Positions 34,660-47,357 of a DNA stretch of 64,000 bases are shown here, piece after piece. The stretch is taken from assembly GCA_027943335.1 (NCBI GenBank), contig BSBK01004080.1:62001-126000 (forward strand), given 5' to 3'. Made by a program: the position numbers and the translations under genes. The notes below the pieces were generated by a model. That model had not been told where the DNA came from and did not search any database. It was given only the letters and a program-made list of their open reading frames with translations. Positions within the stretch are counted from its first letter, which is position 1. Each line of letters opens with the position of its first letter. The DNA is from Chamaecyparis obtusa (Eukaryota > Streptophyta > Pinopsida > Cupressales > Cupressaceae).

Positions 34660-35480
34660 ATAATAGATAGATACTGCTTACCCAAGGAAATAGGTGAATC
34701 CTAAAAAGACAGAAGGAAATGGAATCCTTGCCCCCCAAGTGTAGGACAAAGAGGGAAGAGGATACCTACTTCACAATGCAAGGAGATATCCTATTTACAA
34801 TAATGTACATCATATTTTTAGCGAGGGATATTAAACCCTACATCCAAGAATATAGCTAATTGTGCAAAGGATATGTCACTCATGGAAAAGGATCCTCAAA
34901 GAGAGAGATCTTATCAAGAAGACCCCCACCAAAGAGGAGTGCTTTAAATAAAACATCATCTTTTAACAATGGGAACAAATATTCAATCATCAAGCCCCCT
35001 GCAAAGAAGAGGAAGAGGAATCTTTGAAATGAGGGAAAAAACTCTAACACTAAGCAAGGGTGAGAGTTTGTAAAGAACATAATTTGCAACATAGAGAAGA
35101 AGTGATGACCTAGGAAAACAACTTCTCCTATAGGAAAGTTATCCATAATCAAAACATCTATGAATATGGTGAAATAATATTGCAATATAAACAAATACCA
35201 CTAAGCTAAGGAAAGAAACTCCATAGATAAAGAGAAGGAAAGAGGTACCTTGCCCCCCAGAGACAAGGGATACCTTTTCAAAACAAATGTCTTAGAAAAG
35301 ATATCTTGAAAAGAAAATATAGATTCTATGGATGGTTAAAAAAACATAATTCAAAGCCATAGAAAAAGGGGAGAGCAAGAATACCAATTAATCCCTAATA
35401 AAAGACCTAATAGATCCTAGGAGACTGGATGAAGATACACCTCTTGCCCCCTAGTCATGAGACAAGAGGAGAAGAACAAT
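34660..35480 (-). other. E3 internal region with three G-rich tracts, no gene
   Basis: Non-coding or too decayed to read. Three related C-runs on the plus strand (cttgccccc at about 34729, 35250 and 35443) read as GGGGG(G)CAAG on the transcribed strand and resemble the polypurine tract next to the LTR. A minus-strand hydrophobic ORF at 34880-35194 is not recognisable. Confidence 0.45.
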
Positions 35481-36512
35481 TTACATTATATCTAGTGGAG
35501 GGGAATCACCTATATCAAAATTATGAAGGAATTGTAAAACTACATGAGAGGGAGATATAATTCCTAAAGCAGCTCGTTCTCTAACATATAACTTGAAATG
35601 TTTACAATCGGCAAGTAAATGTTTGTTTCTATAATGAAAAGGAAATTTATATTTGTATATAGAATCTATTGGCATAGGTCTAAAGATTTATTTCTTTGAA
35701 TTCATTAGGTCAACATATACCTTCTTAGCAATTTCTTGACGAGTATTAGGGTTATCTAAGATAGGTGCAAGGAGAAGAATGTGAAGAGGAGGATGATGTT
35801 TAGCATCACCTACCTTAACTTGAGACTTTGAACAACCAACACCATACATATCCGACTTAGGGGATATCTGAACTAGAAACTTAATACCATGCTCATTAAT
35901 TCCTAGCCCTAAACCTTTATAACCTTGTTTAGTCACTATATTATATCTAGTAGTATACATATTATGTAAAGCTTCTAGAGGAGGTGATTGTTTATCATGT
36001 TCATGAGTAAAGGTTATATAAGGTGGGATAGTAGGATTTGAAGAATTTTCTTTACCCTTTCCTTTAATATCATCATGAATCAGAGGAGAAGGTAAATCAA
36101 CGAAATCTTTCACATCTACATCCCGAGCTATAGCTTGAATCCCATCATAAGTATGGGAAAAGTGAGGATTAACAAATGGAGAATTAGGTATTGGAATAGG
36201 AGGATTAGGATTAAGTTTAGGATTGATAGGATTAGTATTGGGAAGATTAGGAGATGGTGTGTCATCTACCAAATTCTTCACATAATCTAAAAGATGAATA
36301 AGGCTACCACATAAATCCCTAAGAAAAGTTTTAAATGTAGGCAGACTAGTGTCGGTCAACTTTACAAAAGCATAGGCAAGAGCAAAGTGAAGGGTCATCA
36401 ACATAAGGAAGTGAATGATACTCTCATAAAAATCATAGGTATTATAAAGAGATACTAAAAGAATAGTAATAAAGAACATAACCATGCACCAAATCATCTT
36501 AACAATCACCAT
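35481..36512 (-). pseudogene. E3 ORF with hydrophobic segments, Pro/Asn-rich region, G-patch-like motif and knuckle remnant
   Basis: The first Met downstream of the primer site is at 36512. The frame runs to a TAA at 35688-35690 (274 residues) and continues, in the same frame, to 35481. The first 65 residues have two strongly hydrophobic segments (MIWCMVMFFITILLVSL and a IIHFLMLMTLHFALAYAF stretch). Next comes a Pro/Asn-rich linker (NPNPPIPIPN), then a G-patch-like QGYKGLGLGINEHG and later YGVGC. After the stop lies H-x4-H-x4-C with a following basic helix, resembling the zinc-knuckle region of E1 but missing the first Cys. No capsid domain, protease or RT. The protein is otherwise unrecognised; it occupies the place where gag would be. 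Confidence 0.6.
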
Positions 36513-36642
36513 AGAAAAAGAAATGCAAGAAATATTTTTGTATTTTATCGAATATATAGATTTTTTTGTATTTTTGAATTTTGAAATGGAAGAGCATAAA
36601 CTAGATCTAAAAAGGAAATCTAACACCAAAAGGAAAGAGAGT

Positions 36643-36661
36643 AAGCTTGTCAGGTTCACCA
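36643..36661 (-). promoter_or_regulatory. E3 primer-binding site
   Basis: The minus strand just inside the right LTR reads TGGTGAACCTGACAAGC, three bases from the LTR. The tRNA is not assigned. Confidence 0.6.
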
Positions 36662-36664
36662 AAA

Positions 36665-38381
36665 TGAATAGGGTTAAAATGGATTCAACTCCATTCAAAT
36701 GGATAGGTAGAAATATGAGATCTATTCTCAAACCCAAATTCCCAAAGAAGAGATCCAATTTGATCAACCAAGAGGTTAATACACAATTAAATCAATTTAT
36801 GAAGAATATGGAAGAGAGAGAGAGAGTAAATCCAATATTTCCCTATAAAGGAGATTATGCTTGAAATACAGAATAATTGAAATACAAATACTAACCTCAA
36901 ATTAGGGCAGATCTAGAAAATGTCAAATTCTGATGTCTGTGTACACTTTCAGATAATTCTGCAACCTATTCCAGACTGGAAATGTCGAGACAGGTAAAAC
37001 CCAAAAATCTTTCTCCAAGATGAGCTCAGGTTGGGTTTGACCCTCATAAAAGGTCAAATACTACATTCTTTATTTGAAGTCCAATTTTGATTCTATTCAC
37101 AGATCTTGGAAGTTTGCCAAAAAGGGTATCCAAATTCGCTCTCAGATTTGAAATTCCACACCTATACCTGCAAGAAAAGGAGGATTTTTGTTGTTTGTTT
37201 GAGGGATTTGCCTTGGTCAAACCCCAATTTGGAATCAACCTTAATATTGAAATTGAAATAAGAATGCTACCAAGTAGTAGAAAAGGATCTAATGATGAAG
37301 CTATGCAATTCAATAGATATGCAATTGTAACAAGTATATTGATATGAAAGCTTGAACAAAAAAAAAATGTAAATCAAACCTCCATGATTGTATGGTTGGA
37401 ATCCACCTTGAAGGAAAAGTGAAATGGATCTTGAAGATGAAAAAAGGATCTTGAAGGAAGATCACACCATCATGATGGCTAGATCTAGGGTTTGCATGAT
37501 GAATCTTAAATGCTTGAACCAAGTCCCTTCAATGGCTTGAATGCTTTAAATCCTTGATCTTCAATAGAGAACTTGAATGGAGAAGAGGACTTGAATGCTT
37601 GAATGGATGCTTTCTTGATCACCTTGAGAGCTTGCACATGAAATTTCTTGAGTGTGGATGAATAATGGATGTTGGATGAGAAAATGAGAGAGGAAGGCCT
37701 CCTTTTATAGTGAACTAGGGCACAATCCTCTAGAGGGGCCACCTTGAAGAATTAAATCCCAATTAGGTACTAACCTTTAGAAAATATAACTAGATTAAAT
37801 AAAATTACAAGATTTACCATCCTAAAACCCGAAATGGCCGACCTGGAGGCAGGAAAACAAGTATCCCGAAAGCCCGATGCCCGAAAATCAAGGATTCTAG
37901 AAATTTGAATGTGGGGAGAAATCCAAGTTGGACCTGACCTAGTAAGGTTCAACCTTGATCTAGACCTAGTCAGGTTCAAGGTCGATCCTAACCTAGTTAG
38001 GATCAACCTCGAATTTGACCTTGGGCCCAGATTTAGTCAGAACCAAGTTAGGAGGTCCTAAGGATGCCCAAAACCCTAGAAATGATATCATAACAGGATA
38101 GAACTCCATGGATGATTATTATGATGAAGGCTAGGAGGACCTATTTCTAAATCCTACCTAGAAAATAGATCCATGGAAGAGGGAAATTAAGGAGATTCCT
38201 CGGGATCCTAACCCTAATTTCACCTAGAATGAAGCAATCAAGTGCAGGGAAGAAGTGGAAAGTGTGGAGAAAGCCAAATACATGAAAAGACTCAATCAAG
38301 GCACTTAACATGACCCCAAACCACTTACATAGAGGGATAAATGCTCTTAACATGGAAGTACTTCCATTTTAAGATGATACA
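36665..38381 (-). repeat. E3 LTR, right (5') copy
   Basis: 1717 bp partner of 11469-13207, followed by TSD gaagc (38382-38386). TATA box on the minus strand at 37709-37703. Confidence 0.92.
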
Positions 38382-38386
38382 GAAGC

Positions 38387-40966
38387 TTCAGCCTGTCCAT
38401 TACCCTATGGATAATAGATAGAAAACTAATGCTGAACAATTCTCAACTTAGTACATAATTCTTTTAACTCCTTGTTCTTGAATTGCCCCTCATTTTCAGT
38501 GATTATTGAGGAGGGTACACCATATCTACAGATGATGTAATTTAGTATGAATCTTGCTATAGACTTGCCATCAGCTATAGTCAGAGGCACTACCTCGACC
38601 CACTTAGTAAAATAATCTATAGTTGTGTTAATGAACTTCTATCTTCTTGAGGAAGACAGATGTATATGACCCACCAAATCAAAGGCCCATTTCTGAAATG
38701 GCCAGAAATTGATGAAGGGAATGAGCTCCTTGGCTGGAGCGTGAATCAAATTTTTTTGAAGCTGACACTATTTGAAAGATTTGGCATATTGTATAGCTTC
38801 TTTTTCCATATCCAGCTAGTAGTAACTAGCTCTAATAAGTTTACGAGCTATTGTTAGACCGATCAAATGAGAACGACATATTTCTTCATGCACCTAGCTA
38901 ATGGATGTTTGGACTCATCAAACTCTAGACACCTAAGGAGAGTACCGTCTGGACCTCATCTATACAATTCATTAGCTACTATGACATATCATGAAGCACT
39001 GTGGATTAGGTGGCATTTTTTGTTCCATGTATGTGTCTAGAATAATTTGGTCCCAGAGGTAGGTGTAGATATGATGGTAGCAAGATGAATCATGCCCAAT
39101 GACTAAATAGATCATCTTGGAGTCATCGGTATTGTAGGCTGGGTAGCATAATGTCTCCACCAGGAATTCATGTCTGAAGTCATTTTCTGGCATCTATAGC
39201 ATGGAGGCAAGGGTAGCCATGGCATCATCCGCTTTATTATCTGCTCTTGGAATCTATTGGAAAGTAATGTGTGCAAAGTACTATTTGAGATCATCCACCA
39301 TCCATTTATAAGGCACCAAATTTTCATCCTTCATTTGATAGGTATCATTAACTTAATTGATGACCAACTGAGAGTCTCCAAAGAACTTAAGTTCATCCAC
39401 ACACCATTCTATGGCTAGATTCATACCATTAATTAAAGATTCATATTCAATGATTTTATTTGTGCAAGGGAATAACATCTTATATGCCTTTAGTAAAGAG
39501 TACCTCTATGCTATGACAAATAGTATTTTGACACCCGACCCGTACTCGATAAATGAGCCATCAAAGAACATGTTCCATGTTTGATGTGTAAGAAGCATGA
39601 TAGACTCATCTTGCAACTCAATTTTCAATGGTTAATGATTCTTGAGAGGAGCTTCTGCCAGTTGATCTACAATAGCTTGTCCTTTAATAGCTTTTCTCTC
39701 TACATACTGAATGTCAAACTCACTGAGTATCATGACCCATTTTGCCAGTCTGCCTGTGACAGCAACTTTACTGAGTAAGTACTTTAACTGAACAATTTTA
39801 GCAATAAGTCTTGTAGTGTGAGCTAGCATATAGTGCAGTAATTTCTATGAAGCAAACACCACTACTAGACAAGCTTTTTCAATGATTGAATAGTTCATCT
39901 GATAAGAGACCAGAGTTCTGTTGATGTAATAAATGGTTCTTTCCTTGTTATTTTGGTCTTCTTGAGCCAAAATAGCACCCAGAGATGTGTTTGTGGCTGA
40001 AATATAAAGGATGAGTGGGTTCCCATGAATAGGAGGCATCAAGATTGGTGGATTTGAAAGATATTGTTTGATTTGAGTGAGCCCTTTGTCACATTATTCA
40101 TTCCACTCATAAGTCACACCTTTATGTAGAGTTTTGTTGAATGGATGTGACTTATCAGCCAATTGTGCAATGAAGTGCTGAATAGATTGTAGTCTCCCTT
40201 GAAGTCCTCTCATCTAACTGATGTTCTTTGGTGCAGGCATCTCCATGATAGCTTGAACTTTCTCAGGATCTACCTCTATGCCTTTAGCAGACATGATATA
40301 ACCCAACAACTTGCCTGAAGTGACACCGAATGCACACTTTTTTAGATTGAGGCTGAGACTAAATTTTTCCATTCGATCTAGTATAGGACCTAGATCTACA
40401 AGATATATTTTCTACTACATGCTCTTAGGCAAAGTGTCATCTACATATTCTTCCATTGTTTTGTGCATCAAGTCATGAAAAATAGTGGTGATAGCTCTTT
40501 GATATGTAGCTCTGGCATTCTTCAGTCCGAAGGGCATGACATTCCAATAGAATGTTCCCCAAGCACATGTGAAGGCTGTATTTTCTTGGTCTTGTGGCAC
40601 AATTTTTATTTGATTATAACCAGAAAAGTCATCCATTAAAGAGTACATTTGGTATCTAGCTATCATTTCCACTATCATGTCAATATTGGGTAATGGAAAG
40701 TCATCTTTAGGACATGCTTTATTCAGGTCTCTGAATTTTGTGCACACACGGATAGACTTATCATGTTTTGTAACTAGAAAAATATTAGAGATCCACTCTG
40801 CATAGTCAATAGCTTTGATGAAACCAGCTTTGAGAAGTTTTTCTAGCTCTGCTTTGACTAAAAGTGCCAGGTGTGGATGCATCTTCTGAAGCTTTTGTTT
40901 GACAGGCTTGATGCCTGGTGCAATAGATAGATGATGCATGATTAGATTGGGATCCAATCCAGGCAT
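38387..40966 (-). pseudogene. E2 reverse transcriptase, two RNase H domains and N-terminal integrase
   Basis: Minus-strand translation follows E1 closely. RT blocks HPHLALLVKAELEKLLKAGF, RVCTKFRDLNKACPKDDFPL and MPFGLKNARATYQRA, with YVDD, lie at about 40880-40430. RNase H (ILYISATNTSLGAILAQED) is at about 40040-39780. Archaeal-type RNase H (MFFDGSF, EYESLING, FGDSQLV, DDAMATLAS) is at about 39590-39200, in the usual place after the first RNase H. Integrase begins near 38960 and runs to the E3 breakpoint. Many stops fit C-to-T decay (for example CAG in E1 against TAG here). It cannot be functional. Confidence 0.9.
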
Positions 40967-42430
40967 ATCAGAGTAAGTCCATGAAAAATTAATTTTCTTG
41001 CTTTGAAAGAAATTGGTGAACTCTTCTTTTTCCTTAGCAGATCTAGTGATTGTGCTAGATGAATAATCTGAGGTGTAGCTTCTATACCCAAATTCACTGG
41101 TTGGGTTGGCTCAATCAACATTGATGATCTCTCTTGAAAATGACTCAGAAGTATATCAAGTATCTCATCCTTAGGTGCCTCAGAGAGGTTTTCACCATTG
41201 GATACGTCTTTTATTTTTACTTTTTTTAGCTTTGACACTGCCATAATGTGGTTTTCACCATTAGAGGACCTATTATTTTTTTTGTTAATTTTATGACTAA
41301 GATACTTGATATCATCTTTAGTCATGTTGATACTATCTTCACTAGTGGAGAACATTATAGGTTCGACAACGTTAAGATAATAGGCAAGAGTGTAGTCATT
41401 CTGGAACATAAGGACTTCACTAGTTGGAGAGGGATAGTTCCACTTGATAAGTTTGGGATGGTGGAGTGAAAGAGTAGTAGTGGGTTCAAGTGCATTCATA
41501 GTATAGCCATAAAAAAAGTGGACAAGTAAGTCAAGACCTAGAGAGATCCCATCCAAAGGTGTGTTCGATTCTTCTTGAGTCCTCACAGTAGAAGTAGAGG
41601 GAATCTCAGCGTTAGTAAATTCACACTTAGTCATCCTAACACTAGACCCTACACCTACTTCAAGAAGGTTTTCATACAGATGAACAATATCTATATCTTT
41701 ATCAAAAGTTGCATCAAATAGAGAGTCAAGCTCATATTCATGTGAATCAGTGATGCTTGATATGGGAATTCCATCAACACTACCTGTACCATCTGACTCA
41801 TCTTCATCTCTTTTAGTAATAATGGTTTGCTAAAGTTGATCTTGTTCAAACCACTCTTGGAAATGTGGTGGTATGTACCATTCATCCTGAAAATTGGGAT
41901 CAACCATCTGTATTTCTCTCCATTGGTCATACATGAGTAGATGCACTGAAGTGGTGTCATCAGAATCACTATCAGTCTCTACCAACTGGACAAGTATAAT
42001 AGGATCATCTGGTCCTTCAAAGAATGCAGCAAGGTTTGGAGGAATAGGATATGGAAAAGTATCCTTGTTAGAGCTTTTCTCTAATTTATTAGCTAAAGCA
42101 ATGTCTTTAGGTTCTAGCCAGAATTCTGGTTTTGGTTCTGGCTCTGGTACTGGTACAAACTTGTTAATCCCTAGATGAAATAAGATTTTCTTGAAGCCTA
42201 GACATAAGGTGTCCTTGGTGTGATGACCTATGGCTTCAATTGGTTTAAGCAAACCATTTTCATACACCCCTATAGGGCCACTCCCCTTATAACCAAAGCA
42301 CTCCATGATTTTGAAGGCTTCACTATATGGCTCTTGTTCTAAGTTAGGAGCAGGAGTGATCTATTCATATGTTTCTTCTTCTTTGTAAAGCCAAGCTATA
42401 ATAGCTCTTTCCTCCTCTTCACCCTCTAAT
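40967..42430 (-). pseudogene. E2 pol linker with G-patch-like motif
   Basis: Acidic region between protease and RT. A G-patch-like segment (MECFGYKGSGPIG, followed by NGLLKPIE) is at about 42306-42235, aligning with residues 1080-1105 of E1. Nearer RT is a repeated SNGEN motif (about 41280 and 41200) matching the duplicated GENPTVAPLE of E1. Multiple stops. Confidence 0.75.
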
Positions 42431-43345
42431 GGCATTGTGGCCTTGAAAAGGCACCATCATAGATTATTTAGGGATAACAAGTAGAAGGTTTGTTGTTCTT
42501 AGAGGGTCTCCCATAGGAACACAGAGACGGAGGTAGAGCCACTAATGGTAGCACAAGTTCTATCTAATACCATCCCATCCCTGTATCCTTAAGCTTTAGA
42601 GTCTATTCCATTTCTTTGAGCTTGGCATCATAGAATTTAGTGGACTCTCTATTAGTTGGGACAAGATTGTCTGTAGATTGCGCGAGTGTGTTGCAAGAAT
42701 AGTTGGTATTGGCACGAATTGTCACTTCTACACCATGGAATGAGAACTTGATACATTGATGCTATGTGGATGGGATGGCCTACATTTCATGGATCCATGG
42801 TCTATCCAATAGTATATTATATATGAGAGGATATATAGAACTTGACAAATGACATCTCTTTCAATAGGCCCAACTTAGATTAGCAGGACAACCAAACCTT
42901 TGGATTTGCATTCTTCTTCATCATATGCCATAATGGTGATTTTTTGACAGACATCTATACAATCTTCATCATAGCCTAATTGGGTGAGAAGCTTAGTAAA
43001 GAAAATATTAAGGCCAACACCATTGTTAATGAGGACACGGTGGACGCGCTTTGGACCTATCATGACTTCTATATGCAAAGGAGCATTGTGCAGATGGCTC
43101 AACGAGTGGTCATCTTCTTTAGAAATGGACAAATAGTGGGGTGAGGTGAGGTGAACCACCATGGATTGAAATTGATCAAGATCCAAATCTTTTGGGATGT
43201 TCACCTCGATGAGGGCTTTATCTAGAATCTCCCTATGGGCAGGCAAGATCTTCAATAGCTCAAAGATAGTGATCTGAGTGTTGGTACGTTGGAGCTGGTC
43301 TAGAATGCTATGATTAGCCTTGCTAGGTGTAGGGATCGATTTCAA
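42431..43345 (-). pseudogene. E2 aspartic protease
   Basis: Matches the protease of E1 from the DQLQRT segment to the RPWIHEM segment. The active-site region reads VLINNGVGLNI where E1 has ALIDGGAGLNI, so the catalytic Asp is replaced by Asn and the protein would be dead even without its stops. Confidence 0.85.
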
Positions 43346-43504
43346 GTTTTTTTTGGTGGGACCAACAATAGTTTTATCTGCAGGTTGCTTTGGAGTGGAC
43401 GTAGAAAGGTTGGGACCCTTAATGGTTATTTTTGCATGAGAGTGAGTAACAATGTTTGTGCAATCTTGAGATGATTCAGGTTTGAAAGAATGAGACCTAG
43501 GGCC

Positions 43505-45842
43505 TCAAAAGACAAATGGAGTATTAGTATTAGGAGAATCTTTTCTCCTCTTAATAGTAATCACATCGCAATACTCAACCTCAACAAGTTCAACCATGTT
43601 AATGATATTTTCATTGGTATTGTAGATGCAGTTGACCTTAGCATTGGTATTCTCAGTCCTGGAAGATTCACCTTTCTCGTGAGGAGGAAAGCGATCTTTA
43701 AATTCTTGATGATCTAAATTCTTGTTATGGTCATCCACAACAATGTCATCATTGTCAATCAAATCTTGGACCTTATGGCACAGCTGCAGACAAGTAGAAG
43801 TTTTATGACCCTTATTTTAGTGATAGTCACAGTATGCATTGTCGTTCCACCATTGAGGTCATGGTTGCAGATCATAGAGACACTTTTCCAAAGGAGAGAG
43901 TATCCAATTTTTCATGAGAGTCTTATAAACCACATCAAGTGGTTCTCCTAAGGATGTGAACTCGTGCTTGGGTTGGGATACCCAAGGTTTGTTTTTAGCG
44001 AATCTCGAAGGCTGTCAAGTCTCTGTTGTATCCTTCTTGGTAGCTTTGACTGCCTGTATGCTAGAGGAAAGATTGAAAAAAGATTTTGCAGGCTTCGGGG
44101 TCACATTTTCAACCACTCCATCATTTACAACATCTCTATTCTTGTTGAAAAACTTCCCTTTATCTTTCTTTGGGGAGGAAGACCCTTGTTTGTTATCCTT
44201 TTGCAAAGTCAACTCTCCTTTCTTGATCATAAATGCTTATATGCTCACAACTTGTTTAATCATTCTATTGAAAGTTAGGGGACCTTGTAATTGCACTTGA
44301 TATCCAAAATCTAGGACAATATTGTCCAAAAAGATGTTGAGTCTCTTAGAATTTGGTAGCTTGTGAGGATATTTTGTACATAGTTGTCTCCATCTCTGGA
44401 GAAATGCTAAGAAAGGTTCCCCTTGTCACTGTTTCAAGTTACACAGATCTTGAATATTGACTGGATGTTGAATATTGTGGGAATAATGCTAGATAAACAA
44501 ATTAGCAATCTCGTCAAAAGATTTGATTCCAGTGGGTAACCAAGAAAACCACTCCATAGATGACCCGTCCAATCTATGAGGAGAGAGGCACATAAGATAT
44601 GTCTGATCATGTATAAGTTCCATAGATAGAGCACCAAACTCCCCCAAGTGATCATGGGGATTAGTAGTACCCAAGTATTTGTCATATTTGGGAAGCTCTA
44701 CACCTTTGGGAAAAGGTACATGCAAAGAGTCTTATCAAATGGGAAAGGATAGATGCTTTCCATTGTGAATTGTTTTACAAGTTTATCTTTATCCCTTGCA
44801 AGTTGGATAATTTGGTCTTGCATGTCTCAAATCATCTTTTGCAACTTTGCTGTCTCACTCTCTTCTTCTTTGGCCACAAGCATTTTGACTTGGTAGTCTC
44901 AGGGTATTTTGGCCCCTTGTTTGGCCATTTCTAGAAAATATTTCTCCTTCTCTGGAAGGAGGATCTCCATCATCTTGATAAGACCCTTTTTGGCTTTCAC
45001 CACATCTATGTCATTTTGGGTTATTACCTCATCTTCATTACCATGAATCTCATAAATGCTTGGTACTTGATCTTGTTGCTGATCATCTTGGTCTTGGTCA
45101 TGTAGAGGAGGGCAATAGTGATATGGCTTTCAGTCGCCTTGAGATTTGTTTCGAGATTGATCATTTTGGGATTGATTTTGGTCATATGGAGAGGGCAATA
45201 GTGATATGGCTATCAATCGCCTTGAGGTTTATTTTGAGATTGGTCTTGATTTTGATCATTTTGGAATTGATCATAGCGTTGATCATTTCAAGAGTGATCA
45301 GGACACTGGTTGTTTTGAGATTTCTCATGAGTTTGGCTATATTTTCCTAGTTGGAAATCGAATGGATCTCCCATCTTGTCAATGTAGGATTGGGCAATAG
45401 CTAAAGACTCAGTAAAATGAAGTGAATGATGTTGAAAGAGTGTGACTAAGGTAACTTTTGGTGCTTTAACTGGATCAAAAGGGTCGATAGCTTCAAACGG
45501 CTTGATAGGTTTGATGAAATTGGTAGGTTCAATAATTCTAATAGGATTAGTTTGAGGAAGTGGCCTCCCAAAGTTATGAAACAATGAGTTGTCTTGTTCT
45601 TGAAATAATGAGTCAGGTTGTGCTTGAAACAATGGATCATTACACTCCTGGAACACTAGAGATGAGGATTGAGGTGGGTTTTCTTTTAGTGTACTCAACG
45701 AAGAGGAACTTGTGGATCCCTCACAACACTTAGATTGGATAATGGGTTTAGAACAACCTATTTCTTCATTACGAGGTTTACGGCTACCTTGTTCGATTCC
45801 ACAGATGGGGAATGTGTTGCCACTTCTGGTCATAACAGGCAT
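43505..45842 (-). pseudogene. E2 gag
   Basis: Starts with MPVMTRSGN, like MPIITRS of E1. An N-terminal region rich in Ser, Pro and Phe is followed by Asp/Gln/Asn-rich repeats encoded by an 84-bp tandem duplication (about 45107-45270), then the capsid-like domain (about 44725-44300: KYDKYLGTTNPHDHLGEF, then MEWFSWLPTGIKSFDEIA). A zinc knuckle of the form C-x2-H-x4-H-x4-C is broken by a stop near 43815. Multiple stops and frame changes. Confidence 0.85.
45107..45270. repeat. 84-bp tandem duplication inside E2 gag
   Basis: The segment gagggcaatagtgatatggc recurs at about 45107 and 45191, with similar sequence following. It encodes the Asp/Gln/Asn-rich repeats of gag on the minus strand. The plus-strand ORFs here are shadows. 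Confidence 0.75.
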
Positions 45843-47223
45843 AGATGAAAATGTAATAAGAGAGGACTTGTGATTATGCTAGAACTATATCTCTAGGATA
45901 GGGAAAAGGAGATAAGAGGCTAGAAAAACCAAGATGTGAAATGCACCCAACATGAATCGTCAAGAATATGGCTAGAATAGGCAAGATGTGACTATCGCGT
46001 CGCAAGGTACAAAAGAACAATGAGATAGGAAAAATAATAGAGAGACAATATGAGTTTAGGCAGTAATCATTTGGTTCACGGCTTGAGATACTCAGTTTTA
46101 GATAGTGAACAATAGGAGAATAGGCAAACAGACCTCAGACAAAAATCAGATCAGGTAGAAAATTCACTAGTCAATGGGAAATAACTCGCTATTTTGAAAA
46201 TCAGGGTATAGGTTCATGTGAGAAAAATGCCAGACTGCACACGAGAGAATGAAATCTCACGCAAGAAAATGCTTAGGTTTTTAAATATCGCACGAGAAAA
46301 GACCAAAGTTTGACAGCTCGACATAGTTTTTGAGGTAAAGATCAGTTTTTGAGACACAGCCTAAACTGTTCTCTGATCCAATTTTTGGACAGTTTGAATC
46401 AACAATCTCAATTTGAATGTTGCAAGCAATCATTTACAAGCATGAAGTTTTAGATCAAGCAATAGTGACACAAGAAGTAGTTGGAAATAGTTCTACCAAG
46501 GACAAAGAAACTTGGCAGAATCATGGGAGTCTTTGTTTAATCATGATGGATAGTTTAAGACTCAAAACAATCACTTAGTTATCCTTACAAAAATGGTAGA
46601 GATGATAAAATCCGTGCTTCATAGCTTACGTGCATGTGTTCACCTCACAAAGCCATGTCACCCCCTAAAGGGTGCCCGTATTTTTGGTGTTTCCAAGGAA
46701 TGAATAATATATGTTCAAAGGTTACCCTTGAAGTAGGGGCCAATATCATATACCATCTTCAAACATCTAGGTGCATGCCTATGGTGAGAATCTAGGGGAG
46801 AGATTCTTCCCCCTCCCTGTGCAAATATTATGTATCCTTTCGAGGGTGATCTGGGTAGGAAACTAACTAATAAATTTTTTAGTGGGGTTCCATTCACACT
46901 AACATTTTTTTCCCCTGATACAGGGCTAGGGCCTCACAGCCACACCAACACATGAAAGTCATAATCCCTCGCAAGCAGGGCTAGGAGCAGTGCCACGCAG
47001 TACAACATAAAGAGCTTTCTCAAGATGATAGTCAAAATCAAGAGAAAGAATTAACATGCCTTTGGTGTCTTTAGACTCAACAAATCATTCTTTATTATAG
47101 TGAGGTGGAATCACCGACAATAGGTGTGCACTAACTTGGGCCATTCCTGAAGGTTCAACTTCTGGCAGGCCCTCTAAAGGTGACACAAACTTTGGCTTAT
47201 ATCCAAGGTTTGGATTTTCTGAA

Positions 47224-47238
47224 TCTCTCAAAGAGAGA
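47224..47238 (-). other. E2 leader hairpin, copy 1
   Basis: tctctc, aaa, gagaga: 6-bp stem and 3-nt loop, followed by agagcata as in E1. Confidence 0.45.
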
Positions 47239-47340
47239 AGAGCATACTTCTCTACCAGTTCACCTTACCCAAATACACAAGACATGTCTATCACTGAGCT
47301 AGTTCCTCTTCAACCAACCCATAAGATTTTGGGTTTCTGG

Positions 47341-47357
47341 TTCTCTCAAAGAGAGAA
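47341..47357 (-). other. E2 leader hairpin, copy 2
   Basis: ttctctc, aaa, gagagaa: 7-bp stem, followed by gagcata. Differs from the E1 hairpin by one compensated base pair. Confidence 0.45.

Larger units (their letters stand above)
11469..38381 (-). mobile_element. E3: large non-autonomous LTR element nested in E2
   Basis: Bounded by LTRs that start tgaataggg and end gataca or caataca, and flanked by a perfect 5-bp TSD gaagc at 11464-11468 and 38382-38386. A primer-like site lies inside the right LTR and a G-rich polypurine tract inside the left LTR, so it is transcribed on the minus strand. Without E4 its internal region is only about 3.2 kb and encodes no reverse transcriptase or integrase. 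It would depend on enzymes from another element. Confidence 0.92.

Noticed and set aside
35688..36512. Envelope-like gene in E3
   Set aside because: Hydrophobic segments exist, but the ORF sits right after the primer site, not after integrase, and lacks a signal peptide and surface-protein layout.
45060..45400. Plus-strand repeat proteins
   Set aside because: Antisense of the repetitive N-terminal part of E2 gag.
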